Source: Proteus columbae (GTDB lineage Bacteria > Pseudomonadota > Gammaproteobacteria > Enterobacterales > Enterobacteriaceae). From it: a stretch of DNA of 64,000 nt. Each line of letters starts with the position of its first letter. Position 1 is the stretch's first letter. The notes under the pieces are model-generated. The model had not been told where the DNA came from, ran no database searches, and worked only from the letters and a program-made list of their open reading frames with translations. Positions 7,998-17,379 of the stretch are shown here, one piece after another. The translations under genes were made by a program, and so were the position numbers. The DNA is taken from contig NZ_CP043925.1 of NCBI RefSeq assembly GCF_009914335.1, forward strand, positions 3,534,001-3,598,000. Direction: 5' to 3'.

Positions 7998-9317
7998 CTA
8001 CATCGTTGCTATTGATGCAGGTAAAAAGGTGTACAGCAGCAACATAAACATCATGGCTAACAGTGGGATAGCGAGGGTTAATGTCCCCACTGGCCCATAG
8101 CCCTCTTTATGGCTGACACCACAGACGCTAAAGACAGTAATAATCAATCCGTTAAATGGCGGTGTTGTACTCATAGATGCCATTGTGGCAACACGGTGTA
8201 ATGAACCTTGATCAACCACGGTTGCAGGGAACATCGCGGCAATCATTGGCATGGCGATACTTAACGCACCAGAGCCTGAACCACTGATAAACACTAGCGC
8301 ACCGACTGAAATTGCAGTCACAACGAGTGGATTAAGACCCGATTGAGCAATCGCTTGGAATGATTCTTTGAAGGCTGGTAACGTCATGACTAACGCACCA
8401 AATCCAACAATAACCGCCGTGTTAAAGAGGGAGGTCACCCCTTCCATCGTTCCTGCGGCTAAATTAGGTATGAGTTTTTTCCAATCTAGATAGCGTAAGT
8501 ACACAATCAAGGCAGCAATAATGGCGCAGAACAGTGCAATAGCGGGATCCCATTTCAGGATATTCAGCACGACAAGCAGAATAAGCATCGGCAGTAATGC
8601 AACGAGCACATTCGGTAATTGGCGATCTTTTTTACCCTCTTCTGCTTTCGCCGTTTTTTCATCTTCAACCCAACCTTCACCTTTCGCTTTTACGCGCTTA
8701 AAGAGCCAAGTGAGATAAATAATCACTAAGGTGACTTGGAACAATGCTGTCAACATACCTGGTACTAAACCCGCAGTTGCTGACGTGCCTAGAAATTTCA
8801 TTGGGATAAGGTTTTGGATCTGAGGCGATCCCGGCATGATCATCACAAACGTACCCGCACCTGCAAAATAGACAGCCGGAATAAGTCTGCGAGGAAGATT
8901 CGCTTTACGGAATAAACTCACCATCATTGAATAGACGGTAAACAGTGCAACAAACACTGACACACCGCCGTAGGCTAAAATGGCACAAGCCGCCACTAAT
9001 GATGGAATAACGGCTCTTTCACCAAATTTACCAATAATAAAAGAGGCAACACTATCAGCAGCGCCACTGATAGCGGTTAATTTGCCAAAAATCGCACCTA
9101 GTACGAAAATGAAGAAGAAGCTGCCAAAATAGCCACCTAATCCGCCGGTATACACTTGTAATAGTGCATCGACAGGATTAAGCATATCTGGTGATACAAG
9201 CCATGCAGTCACAGCAAGAAATAGGCTGGTGGTAAAGACAGAAATAAAAATATGTATGCCTTTCATACACATAATCATTAATATCGCTAGCCCGATGATT
9301 AAACAAATAATACCCAT
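7998..9317 (-). CDS. GntP-family organic-acid permease
   Basis: A 439-residue inner-membrane protein with about 12-14 hydrophobic segments and the GntP/COG2610 layout, including the conserved AYGGVSVFVALFTVY and FVMIMPGSPQIQN regions and the GSGSGALSIAMPMIAA stretch. GntP permeases import sugar acids and other hydroxy acids by proton symport. Its place between the dehydratase and the dehydrogenase genes suggests uptake of the pathway's 2-hydroxyacid (or export of its end product). It is clearly distinct from the gluconate carrier GntU at 58573. The substrate is unknown. Confidence 0.85.
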   Translation of the reverse strand: MGIICLIIGLAILMIMCMKGIHIFISVFTTSLFLAVTAWLVSPDMLNPVDALLQVYTGGLGGYFGSFFFIFVLGAIFGKLTAISGAADSVASFIIGKFGERAVIPSLVAACAILAYGGVSVFVALFTVYSMMVSLFRKANLPRRLIPAVYFAGAGTFVMIMPGSPQIQNLIPMKFLGTSATAGLVPGMLTALFQVTLVIIYLTWLFKRVKAKGEGWVEDEKTAKAEEGKKDRQLPNVLVALLPMLILLVVLNILKWDPAIALFCAIIAALIVYLRYLDWKKLIPNLAAGTMEGVTSLFNTAVIVGFGALVMTLPAFKESFQAIAQSGLNPLVVTAISVGALVFISGSGSGALSIAMPMIAAMFPATVVDQGSLHRVATMASMSTTPPFNGLIITVFSVCGVSHKEGYGPVGTLTLAIPLLAMMFMLLLYTFLPASIATM

Positions 9318-9350
9318 GATTGCCCCACTTATATGTGTTAGGGTTCAATT

Positions 9351-9373
9351 GACCTGCGTAAATCACGCAGGTC
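9351..9373 (-). other. Intercistronic hairpin upstream of the GntP-type permease gene
   Basis: A perfect 9-bp stem GACCTGCGT / ACGCAGGTC with a 5-nt loop, in the 80-bp gap between the dehydratase subunit and the permease. A T-run (TTTTG) follows only on the plus strand, opposite to transcription, so it is not an obvious terminator for this operon. Confidence 0.55.
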
Positions 9374-9397
9374 TTTTGTGACTATTAATTAACGTTG

Positions 9398-10531
9398 TTA
9401 AGCAGAAAGCACATCTGCAAAAGTTTGCAGTGCCGTTCTTGCCTGTTCATATGTTTTGGTTTGCTGATCAATTTCGATAATGATGGAAGGAATGCCTTCT
9501 CTATCGAGGAATTTCTTCACGATAGGGGCATCAAATTCTTCAGGATCACAGAACTTCGTCAGTAAATAGACAACACCATCAGCGCCTGTATTTTTCACCA
9601 TATCGGCAATTAAACGACCGCGTTTTTTCTCTGGATCATACAAAAGTGAACACCCATCAAGATGAGCGATTTGCTCAGCCATTGCTTCATAAGGTGCTTT
9701 GTTTTCAGGAATATCTTGGCGAAATTGACGAGACTCATGCGCGACTTCATCCGCTACAATCGCCATTTTGTTGTCAGCCAAAATTTGTAGAATAGAAGGG
9801 CTATCCGCAATAATGCCTGTTACAATAATCTTGTGTCCTTTCCAAGGTTCTGGAGACAAGGTTTTGCATTGTGCAACAATGGTTTCAACGGCTTTTGTAT
9901 GCTCAACGACATCCATAAAATAACCACTTTTGATCACAGTATTACGACGTTGTGGTGTGACCAAGTTTGGATGAAGTGCCGCGATATCTGAAAACTCGCG
10001 TAATGCGCGACGGCGCTGATTAAATAGATGGATGGCATTTTTCAGTGCATCGTCTGTCACCGCTTGACCTGAAATCTCCCCTAATTGCAGTGCAATTTTC
10101 TTATATTGTTCAGTTAAGAATGCAATACCTGCTGGCGTTTTACGGTTCTGTGGATGAACCAATTGAATGAAAGGAACTTGTGGTACACCAGATTTCCAGT
10201 TTTGCCCTAAGCATTTTAAGGTGTCACAAAGAGAAGGAATTAAGGCAGCAGACAATTTATTTAATGCCCCATCTAATCCCATCTCAAGAGAAGAAAGCAC
10301 TAACGCACAATAGAAAGGAGGAAAATATTTCTTCGCTTCTGAGATCTCACGGCCTTCTGCTCCCCAAATACCAAAAGGCACCATACCTGCGGCATAGACA
10401 ATTTCATTCGGCGTATATTCAGGAAAACAGCCAACAACCTTTTTACCACTACGAATAAACCCATCTAATTGAGCAACAGGGTTATCCACCACGGCTTGTA
10501 ACTCATCAAACAACTCCGTTAATGTTTTCAT
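9398..10531 (-). CDS. 2-hydroxyacyl-CoA dehydratase, HgdB/FldC-type subunit
   Basis: A 377-residue protein of the 2-hydroxyglutaryl-CoA dehydratase D-component family. Cysteines at 35 (GCFPEYTP), 75 (PPFYCA), 102 and 107 (LCDTLKC) are in the region where these enzymes ligate a [4Fe-4S] cluster. Together with the subunit encoded upstream it would remove water from a (R)-2-hydroxyacyl-CoA by a ketyl-radical mechanism, after one-electron activation by the ATPase encoded at 11769. The start codon overlaps the upstream stop by one base (TAATG), so the two subunits are translationally coupled. The substrate (aromatic, branched-chain, glutarate or lactate type) cannot be decided by eye. Confidence 0.88.
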   Translation of the reverse strand: MKTLTELFDELQAVVDNPVAQLDGFIRSGKKVVGCFPEYTPNEIVYAAGMVPFGIWGAEGREISEAKKYFPPFYCALVLSSLEMGLDGALNKLSAALIPSLCDTLKCLGQNWKSGVPQVPFIQLVHPQNRKTPAGIAFLTEQYKKIALQLGEISGQAVTDDALKNAIHLFNQRRRALREFSDIAALHPNLVTPQRRNTVIKSGYFMDVVEHTKAVETIVAQCKTLSPEPWKGHKIIVTGIIADSPSILQILADNKMAIVADEVAHESRQFRQDIPENKAPYEAMAEQIAHLDGCSLLYDPEKKRGRLIADMVKNTGADGVVYLLTKFCDPEEFDAPIVKKFLDREGIPSIIIEIDQQTKTYEQARTALQTFADVLSA

Positions 10532-11772
10532 TAGATGTCTCCCTTTTTCATTTCTGCTTTGTTAGCAGCCATAATTTCAGTCAATGCTTCAACACGGGTG
10601 ACATACTGCGCTTCAGAGAAAACACGAGGATCAGCTTGGTCGCCATCAAAAGTCACTGTTGGGATCTTAAGTTCATGACGAATACGGCGCTCAATTTCAG
10701 GCATAATGCCACTCCAGAGCTTGCAACTACGGTTAACGTGAATAATCGCACCATCAACTTTATTCTGACGGCTCACGTTAATACGCATATCAGCAGCACG
10801 CTCAACAGAGACACAGTTAGGAACGTAGGAGTAAGCACGCATCATTTCGTCACTGTTTTGATAAATCACACCAAATGCAGTAGCGTAAACAGTGGCAGTT
10901 ACGTTGATACCTTGCTCTTTTAACGGAGTAGATGTGGCACGCAAGTAAGGCCAGCAGGCAATACCTTCAAAGAGAACACGGTATTTTTCTTCACCGCGGT
11001 AAGTCGATTTTTTCTCTTTGATATTTTGTTCCATCTCTTCACACAGTTGCTCAAAAGCCAGTGCGGCTTCTAATTTACCGCGAGCACAAACAGCAACAGC
11101 CATGTGATTAAAGAGATCAAAACCATTCATTGGCGAAGGTTCATATTGGCAATATTCCGCCGCTTTTAACCATGCACGTCCTGTACGTTGCGAAATTTCA
11201 CAGACTTCTTTAAATTTCTCTTCTGAGAATACTTTGCCTGTGACTTTTTCGAGTTGTTTGATGGCATCATCAAATTGCGCTTGAACATATTTCACCGTTA
11301 CATCATCGGTGTCATAGTCATTTTTATAAGGAATATCGATAAGGATCATCGGGATATTCAGCTCATAAGCGATATTTTCATACCATTTGATCATGCAGTT
11401 ACAGATGTTGTTACAGCACAGCAAGAAGTCAGGCTGTGGCATATCCATCTCTTCACACTGCTTAATATCCATGTAAGAGAGGCTAATGCGTGCATAAGCA
11501 CAGATATCATTGGAATAACCCATGCTTTCTGCGTGCTCACACATTTTTAAACCCGCACCTTTTGCGGCAATCGCAGCGGCTTGATTTTCAGGATAAACCA
11601 CACATAAACCCAGTGTTTCAGCGATTTCTTGAGGGAAGTTTGAAGCGCACCACCCTATTTTTTCACCGCTGTTTTTGGCATCCCACGCACGCTGATAAGC
11701 ATCAGCGGCAATTTTTTGCAGTCTTTTTTTCGCAGGAATATAATCCGGCGCATTCATATCTACATTGCTCAT
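10531..11772 (-). CDS. 2-hydroxyacyl-CoA dehydratase, HgdA/FldB-type subunit
   Basis: A 413-residue, cysteine-rich subunit. The segment IGWCASNFPQEIAETLG near the N-terminus and CCNNICNC near residue 140 are typical of FldB/HgdA/HadB subunits and hold probable [4Fe-4S] ligands. The start was set at 11772 because this ATG overlaps the stop of the upstream activator gene as ATGA and has AGGAAC about 8 bases upstream. The open frame extends 16 codons further up into the activator gene without a ribosome site. It would form a heterodimer with the 9398-10531 product. It is unusual in a facultative enterobacterium, since these oxygen-sensitive enzymes are best known from clostridia and fusobacteria. 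Confidence 0.88.
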   Translation of the reverse strand: MSNVDMNAPDYIPAKKRLQKIAADAYQRAWDAKNSGEKIGWCASNFPQEIAETLGLCVVYPENQAAAIAAKGAGLKMCEHAESMGYSNDICAYARISLSYMDIKQCEEMDMPQPDFLLCCNNICNCMIKWYENIAYELNIPMILIDIPYKNDYDTDDVTVKYVQAQFDDAIKQLEKVTGKVFSEEKFKEVCEISQRTGRAWLKAAEYCQYEPSPMNGFDLFNHMAVAVCARGKLEAALAFEQLCEEMEQNIKEKKSTYRGEEKYRVLFEGIACWPYLRATSTPLKEQGINVTATVYATAFGVIYQNSDEMMRAYSYVPNCVSVERAADMRINVSRQNKVDGAIIHVNRSCKLWSGIMPEIERRIRHELKIPTVTFDGDQADPRVFSEAQYVTRVEALTEIMAANKAEMKKGDI

Positions 11773-12596
11773 TTTGATGTTCCTATTGTTAACGCATCGT
11801 CTTCCAGTTGATGGCGGCACGCTTCAAAGGCATAAATGGCGGCACCTATCGCCCCGTTGTATTGTGATAATGGTGAGGTGGCGATAGGAGCGTTCAGCTC
11901 TTCGCTAACATAACGAACAACTTCAAAATTACTGGCAACACCGCCTGTCATGACAACAGGAGCTTCAACACCGACTCGTTTTGCAAGACCTGCAATACGG
12001 CTAGCCACAGAGCGGTGAATACCATTAATGACGTCGGGTATTGTTTCGTTATTCGCGAGATGAGAAATAACTTCCGATTCAGAGAACACGGTACAGGTGG
12101 AGCTAATCGTGACTTTCTTCGTGGACTTAGCGCCCTCTTGAGCGAGATCGGAAATCTTGGTTTCTAATACTCGCGACATCACATCTAAAAAGCGTCCTGT
12201 ACCCGCAGCGCACTTGTCATTCATCACAAAGTTCAATAAACGGCCTGCACCATCCATATGAAGTGCTTTAACGTCTTGACCGCCGATATCAATCACTGTT
12301 TTCACACCCGGAAAAAGAAAGTGCGCACCTTTCGCATGGCAGCTAAGTTCACTCACTTCTTTGTTGGCTTCTTTCAAAGAGTTACGTCCATAACCTGTTG
12401 CGCAGATCCAGCTGATCTGACTGAGATCGCCGCCAAATTGACGCAATACTTCATTGATCGCTTTTTCAGGCCCAGATGTACCAGCGCCAACAGATGCCAA
12501 TGATTTCGCGACAATCGCGTCACCATTTTTCATGATGATGCATTTCGAGGCTGACGATCCGATATCAACGCCCATTGTGAAAATGTCTTGTTGCAT
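11769..12596 (-). CDS. 2-hydroxyacyl-CoA dehydratase activator ATPase (HgdC/FldI-type, BcrAD/BadFG family)
   Basis: A 275-residue ASKHA-fold ATPase. The phosphate loop is GVDIGSSASKC (residues 9-19). The [4Fe-4S] ligands of the homodimer are recognisable in KCAAGTGRFLDVM and SSTCTVFSESEV, matching the two essential cysteines of HgdC. DIGGQDVKAL and MTGGVASN are further nucleotide-binding motifs. The protein takes an electron from a low-potential carrier and, driven by ATP, injects it into the dehydratase. No dedicated ferredoxin or flavodoxin gene is in the run other than FixX, so the electron donor is an open point. It overlaps the next gene by 4 bp. Confidence 0.92.
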   Translation of the reverse strand: MQQDIFTMGVDIGSSASKCIIMKNGDAIVAKSLASVGAGTSGPEKAINEVLRQFGGDLSQISWICATGYGRNSLKEANKEVSELSCHAKGAHFLFPGVKTVIDIGGQDVKALHMDGAGRLLNFVMNDKCAAGTGRFLDVMSRVLETKISDLAQEGAKSTKKVTISSTCTVFSESEVISHLANNETIPDVINGIHRSVASRIAGLAKRVGVEAPVVMTGGVASNFEVVRYVSEELNAPIATSPLSQYNGAIGAAIYAFEACRHQLEDDALTIGTSK

Positions 12597-12632
12597 GCCT
12601 TTGCTCTCCTGAAAATTAAAAAAGTAAGTGGA

Positions 12633-13868
12633 TTATTCTTTCCACGTCATCACGTCTTTATTGGCTTCAAGGTTTGCTATCTCTTCAGCGCTATACCCTA
12701 ATTCAGCTAATACAGACGGTGTGTCTTCACCTAACAAAGGGCCACGGCGATATTCAGGTAAACCACTTTCTAAGAAATCAATCGGTGGACGAACTAAGGC
12801 TTTTTCACTGCCATTTTTATATTTCATGTTGTAGAAGGTGTTGATTGCCCAAGCTTGTTTATCTTCCAACACTTCTTCCCAAGTTTGTGCAATGCTGAAT
12901 GGGATATCGTTTTTGGTGAAAATATCTGCCCACTCTGACGCTGTTTTTTGCTCAACTTGCTGCCAAATCAGGTCATATAATTCTGGAGAGCGATTATTTT
13001 TCGCCACTTCTTGTAAACGGGTATAACGGGCGTCTTCTGCTAAATCTGGGCGACCAATACAGGAAATAAAGGTTGGGTAATAAGCATCGTAAACAGGCAT
13101 GCAGACTTGGATAAAACGATCATCTTTCGTTTTATAAGCCAAAATAAATGGGCTGGTGGTATTGCGGCGATCGATAGGATAAGGCTGACCATAATCTGGG
13201 TATTGTGCCGCTTGGATCATGATGGCTTGAGTGTAAATAGAGGTATGCAACAAGTTAGTTGAAACATACTCACCTTGACCGATATTTTGAGCACGAATAT
13301 AAGCAGCTAACACACCTGAAACCAAGCCTAATGCGCACTGGTGATCGCCTAGACCAGGGATCACATTCATAGGTACTGTGCCTTTTTGGTACAGAGAGCC
13401 TAAAATACCGCCACGCGCAAAGAATGCTGTGTAGTCAAATCCTGGTAAGTCTTTATCTGGACCTTCATCGCCATAACCCGTCACACTGGCGTAAACTAAT
13501 TTTGGAAAGCGTTGTTTTAACGTTTCATAATCTAAACCCGCACGCTCTCTTGCTCCAGGGCGCCAGTTAGTTAAGAAAATGTCTGCTTTTTCTAACAGTT
13601 CAAACAGGATTTTTTTCCCTGCTTCTGTTTTCGTATTTAACACAATCCCACGTTTATTGGCGTTTTCTAAATCAAAACTGGTGTTTTCATGTTGATCTAA
13701 TGGGCGGCCTTCTGTTGGTGCTGTATAGCGTAAGTTATCACCACTTGGAGATTCGATTTTGATTACATTCGCACCCATATCAGCTAAAATACGACCTGCT
13801 GCCGGTACCGCGATAAAGGTCGCCAACTCAACTACGGTGACACCTTCCAGTGCTTTATGACTTGTCAT
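12633..13868 (-). CDS. Family III CoA-transferase (FldA/HadA/CaiB-like), 2-hydroxyacid activating
   Basis: A 411-residue enzyme of the formyl-CoA transferase/CaiB family. The catalytic aspartate is D175 in PGLGDHQCALG, and the N-terminal segment VVELATFIAVPAAGRILADMGA is typical. In clostridial reductive amino-acid pathways, FldA or HadA moves CoA from the end-product or enoyl thioester to the (R)-2-hydroxyacid, so the pathway recycles CoA. Its position, next to a CoA ligase and directly before the dehydratase activator, fits that role. It is clearly different from the CaiB at 24171 (about the same length but different N-terminus and active-site neighbourhood). Confidence 0.88.
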   Translation of the reverse strand: MTSHKALEGVTVVELATFIAVPAAGRILADMGANVIKIESPSGDNLRYTAPTEGRPLDQHENTSFDLENANKRGIVLNTKTEAGKKILFELLEKADIFLTNWRPGARERAGLDYETLKQRFPKLVYASVTGYGDEGPDKDLPGFDYTAFFARGGILGSLYQKGTVPMNVIPGLGDHQCALGLVSGVLAAYIRAQNIGQGEYVSTNLLHTSIYTQAIMIQAAQYPDYGQPYPIDRRNTTSPFILAYKTKDDRFIQVCMPVYDAYYPTFISCIGRPDLAEDARYTRLQEVAKNNRSPELYDLIWQQVEQKTASEWADIFTKNDIPFSIAQTWEEVLEDKQAWAINTFYNMKYKNGSEKALVRPPIDFLESGLPEYRRGPLLGEDTPSVLAELGYSAEEIANLEANKDVMTWKE

Positions 13869-13934
13869 TTCTTCTCCTAATTATTTTTAGACTTCATACT
13901 GCTGTTGTCAGAATGTGGATAAATCCGTTGTCAC

Positions 13935-15572
13935 TTAACTCGCTACTTTGTTTTTTTCATCCTTGATTGAAACGCTATAACCCAGTTGCAATTTCAGCGC
14001 TTGCACATCAATTTTTCCGCAAGGGGTATGAGGAAATTCTGTAAAGAAATGGAGTTCTTTGGGGATTTTGTAGCGAGCCAGTCGCTCTTGTAGAAATTCA
14101 CGTAATTCACTTTCACCAATGCTGTGGCCTTTTTGCACACAAATGGTGGCAATCACTTCTTCACCTAAATCAGCAGACGGAATGCCAAATGCTTTTGTCG
14201 CATCAACACCAGCATATTCAGCAATAGCTTCTTCTATTTCACAAAGGCTGATATTTTCACCACCGCGCACCACAATCTCTTTCATGCGATAGGCGTAGTG
14301 ATAATTTCCTTGTTCATCGATACAGCCGATATCACCCGTGTGTAACCAACCCTCTTCGTCTAACGCTTCTTTGGTTTTATCAGGGGCATTGTCATAGCCC
14401 ATCATCACATGGAAGCCACGCGTACAAATTTCACCTAAAATACCTACTGGCACAGATTTACCTGTTTTCGGATTGATAATTTTCATTTCAACAAAAGGTA
14501 ATGGCTTACCAATAGATCCACGTTTTATTGTTAAAGGATCGTTAGGTAATGTTTGGGTACAACAAGGTGAGGCTTCTGTTTGACCATAAGAGACGGTGAT
14601 GCCTTTCATGCCGAGGATATTTTCGATGTCATCGATTAACGCAGGAGGAAAACTCGCTCCTGCAATAATACCTTTATCAAGACTAGATAAATCATAGTGA
14701 GAAAATTGCTCATGCTTCATTAAGCGACTAAAAATTGTCGGTACGCCATGCATAATAGTGCAACGATAGTCTTGAACGACTTTTAAAACATCTTCAGCAC
14801 AGTAGTTATCTAACAGAACTAATTGGCATCCTGTTGTTAATGCAAAAAAGAGGCAGGAAGAGAGTCCAAAGCAGTGGAACAGAGGAACCGCAAGACAAAT
14901 TACATCGTCATGAGTCACACCTAAGCGCTGTGCTGATAACATGGCGTTATTGATGACATTATATTGGCTTAACATGACACCTTTAGGCATTGCTGTACTG
15001 CCAGAGGTCATTTGAATAGTCAGCAAATCTTTTACACTAACTTGTTCAACAGCATGCTGATAAACAGCAGCGGATACGTGTATTGCTTTTTCTTTTAATT
15101 GAGATAAAGAGACACTTTTTTCTGCATGTTCATTTCCCATGCTAATAAATAATTGAGGTAATACATCTTTATTTTCGGATGCTTTTTTAGAAAGACAATT
15201 AATAACCTCAATAAAATGATTGCTTTTAAAACCATCAGAAAAACAGAGTGCTTTAATTCCTGTTAATCGACATAAATCTAATAACTCTCTTTTTTTAAAA
15301 TGAAAGTTAATACAAACGACGGGTACACCAATTTGAGCGGCGGCAAGAAAACAGATTATCCATTCCACACTATTAGCAGACCAAATACCTAAACGATCCC
15401 CCTTTTTTAAACCAATAGATAAAAAACCACGGGCGACTTGATCCACTTCTTGTTGTAATTGTTGCCAAGTTAGTGTTTTTTTACTTTGATTCTCAATCAA
15501 GGCTATTTGTGAAGAATATTGCTTCACTACACTGTTTAGACATTCTTTAACTGTCGTTTCTAATAAGGTCAT
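13935..15572 (-). CDS. Acyl-CoA synthetase (AMP-forming), CaiC/FldL-like
   Basis: A 545-residue adenylate-forming ligase. Visible motifs are the P-loop-like MTSGSTAMPKGVMLS near residue 195, YGQTEASP (A5-type), the LHTGDIGCID segment with the conserved Asp, and VRGGENISLCEIEE. A Lys in TPCGKIDVQ near residue 525 is the usual catalytic lysine. It probably primes the pathway by making the first acyl-CoA used by the transferase. It is the promoter-proximal gene of the run. The ribosome site is weak (TAGGT). It resembles CaiC at 25467 in fold but is a separate paralogue. Confidence 0.88.
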   Translation of the reverse strand: MTLLETTVKECLNSVVKQYSSQIALIENQSKKTLTWQQLQQEVDQVARGFLSIGLKKGDRLGIWSANSVEWIICFLAAAQIGVPVVCINFHFKKRELLDLCRLTGIKALCFSDGFKSNHFIEVINCLSKKASENKDVLPQLFISMGNEHAEKSVSLSQLKEKAIHVSAAVYQHAVEQVSVKDLLTIQMTSGSTAMPKGVMLSQYNVINNAMLSAQRLGVTHDDVICLAVPLFHCFGLSSCLFFALTTGCQLVLLDNYCAEDVLKVVQDYRCTIMHGVPTIFSRLMKHEQFSHYDLSSLDKGIIAGASFPPALIDDIENILGMKGITVSYGQTEASPCCTQTLPNDPLTIKRGSIGKPLPFVEMKIINPKTGKSVPVGILGEICTRGFHVMMGYDNAPDKTKEALDEEGWLHTGDIGCIDEQGNYHYAYRMKEIVVRGGENISLCEIEEAIAEYAGVDATKAFGIPSADLGEEVIATICVQKGHSIGESELREFLQERLARYKIPKELHFFTEFPHTPCGKIDVQALKLQLGYSVSIKDEKNKVAS

Positions 15573-16033
15573 AAATACCTACTCAACCGCTTCTTTGCTG
15601 GTGTTTACGTCTGTAATGACCTTATTCTGGGTAGGGGGAATTATTCATTCTTGGTAAATAACGAACTGTTTTTCGTCATTTGAATAGTCTGAGAGAGATT
15701 TGTGATTGGTGTCTAGATTCGGTGGGTTAAATATATTTACCAATTGAAGATAAATTAATAACAATGAAATAGATTTGGAACCGAAGCGTTATAAAGGTGT
15801 TATTTTTAAATAATAAAAAAGAGAGTGACTTTATTTAAATAAGAAAAATAGAATCACTCTCTTTTTAATATAAATAGCCTCAGCTCACTTTAAGATATAA
15901 AAAAATCTTATCAATAAACATTGATGTGATAATTTAAATTAAAATAATATAAAAATAATAACGATTGAATTTTACAGCCTCTACATGAAAATTAATTTAA
16001 ACAATTAAATTTATTGTTTACCAATTAAGTGTG
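15573..16033. other. Intergenic region between the dehydratase run and yaaU, 461 bp
   Basis: Contains the presumed promoter of the 13935-15572 gene (nearest 150 bp) and the terminator hairpin at 15816-15866, and then AT-rich DNA. I see no convincing CRP, FNR or CaiF-type dyad upstream of the ligase gene, so its control is unlike that of the carnitine genes. Confidence 0.55.
15816..15866. terminator. Strong symmetrical terminator downstream of yaaU
   Basis: A perfect 13-bp stem AAAAAGAGAGTGA / TCACTCTCTTTTT with a 25-nt loop. It has A/T runs on both sides, so it can act on either strand. It separates the fixABCX-yaaU transcript from the dehydratase operon promoter. Confidence 0.75.
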
Positions 16034-17356
16034 TTATTTACCCCGACGCATCGGCATAGTTGAAGTCTGATTAAGCGTTAATCCTTTGGTTTCTGGTGCA
16101 AACAGCACTGACACTATCATCCCAAACAGTGAAATCCCAGCACCGACTAACATCGTGGTGTTAATGCCATAAGTGGCAATAAATGCAGGGAGCGCGCAGG
16201 TTGAAATCACGGTGCCAATACGGCTTATCGACATAATCACACCCACTGCGGAAGCGCGAATGTCTGTTGGGAAAAGTTCGTTAGGATAAAGCCACTGTAA
16301 AATACCCGGCCCTCCAGAGAAGAATGCATACGTGGCAAACGCTAAGATAACAAATAAGATGGGTAAATCAGGGAAAACGCCGAGCACTAATAATGCTAAC
16401 GTCATCATGGCAAAACTACCAATTAATAACGGACGTCGCCCTGTTTGGTTTAACCAGAACATGGCGGGAATACAACCAAACATAAAGAATAGACTAATGA
16501 CTACATTACCCAGCGCCGCACTCCTTCCTGTATCCCATCCTAATAAACCGACAATTTGGGGTCCAAAGGTATAGATGGCAAACATCGGGATCACTTGGCA
16601 AGTCCAAATCACCGCAACAAACAGAACAAAAGAAAAGTGACGTTTATTAAATAACTCAATAAAACGCGTTGTTTTCGCATCTTCCGCTTCAAAAACCACA
16701 GGCTCACCAAAGAGCTTGATCATCATCTCATTACACTCTTTAATACGCCCTTTGCGTATTAACCAAAGCGGAGATTCGGGTAAATCAAAACGACCAATTA
16801 AAATAATAACGCAAGGAATAAAGGCACTACCAAGCATCCAACGCCAACCATCTTCAATATCATATAAAAGATAACCGACCAAATTGGCGCACGTCGCCCC
16901 GATATACCACATGGCAGCAATAAAACCGACAGCAAAAGCGCGTTGTTTTTTATTGGAAAACTCAGTAATCATCGAGGTCGCAATAGGATAATCGGCACCA
17001 ATCACAATACCAATCAGGAACCGCATCACCAACAGACCTACTGGGGTTGAAACAAACATTGTCGCGATAGAAATAATAGCAATAGCCACAATATCCACAA
17101 GGAACATTTTGCGACGACCCACTTTGTCACAAATATAACCAAAGAGTGATGTACCAATAAAAAGCCCTGCTAATGTCGCTGCACCAAGCAGACCAATCCA
17201 TCGTGTATCAAGCTGTAATAACGGTGTGAGTTGCTCTAACGCTACACCGATAATCACTAATACATAGCCATCAAGAAAAGGGCCGCCACTGCCCCATAAC
17301 ATCACTCGACGATGTACTGAGGTAAAACGAATATCATCAAAGTTTCTGGGTTGCAT
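16034..17356 (-). CDS. yaaU: MFS transporter YaaU
   Basis: A 440-residue, 12-TM major facilitator of the metabolite:H+ symporter type. It carries DKVGRRK between TM2 and TM3, the PESPLWL motif before the central loop, and TGRRPLL between TM8 and TM9. Sequence and position match E. coli YaaU, which also follows fixX (start MQPRNFDD, LWGSGGPFLDGYVLV). Its substrate is unknown; the constant link to fixABCX suggests a role in carnitine or betaine-derived metabolite transport. A terminator-like hairpin lies between fixX and this gene, so it is probably expressed at a lower level by read-through. Confidence 0.92.
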   Translation of the reverse strand: MQPRNFDDIRFTSVHRRVMLWGSGGPFLDGYVLVIIGVALEQLTPLLQLDTRWIGLLGAATLAGLFIGTSLFGYICDKVGRRKMFLVDIVAIAIISIATMFVSTPVGLLVMRFLIGIVIGADYPIATSMITEFSNKKQRAFAVGFIAAMWYIGATCANLVGYLLYDIEDGWRWMLGSAFIPCVIILIGRFDLPESPLWLIRKGRIKECNEMMIKLFGEPVVFEAEDAKTTRFIELFNKRHFSFVLFVAVIWTCQVIPMFAIYTFGPQIVGLLGWDTGRSAALGNVVISLFFMFGCIPAMFWLNQTGRRPLLIGSFAMMTLALLVLGVFPDLPILFVILAFATYAFFSGGPGILQWLYPNELFPTDIRASAVGVIMSISRIGTVISTCALPAFIATYGINTTMLVGAGISLFGMIVSVLFAPETKGLTLNQTSTMPMRRGK

Positions 17357-17379
17357 GACTGCGTCCTGGTATTTTTTCT

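Noticed and set aside
10522..10923. A 133-codon open frame on the plus strand opposite the dehydratase HgdA-type subunit gene
   Set aside because: Lies wholly antisense to a well-supported gene, low-complexity Asn/Thr/Phe-rich product, no ribosome site; a codon-usage shadow. The same applies to other antisense frames such as 5970-6329, 18321-18749, 27004-27393 and 25059-25424.
15695..15712. CRP-like site upstream of the CoA ligase gene (TGTGA-TTGGTG-TCTAG)
   Set aside because: Only the left half fits; the right half matches at two of five positions.
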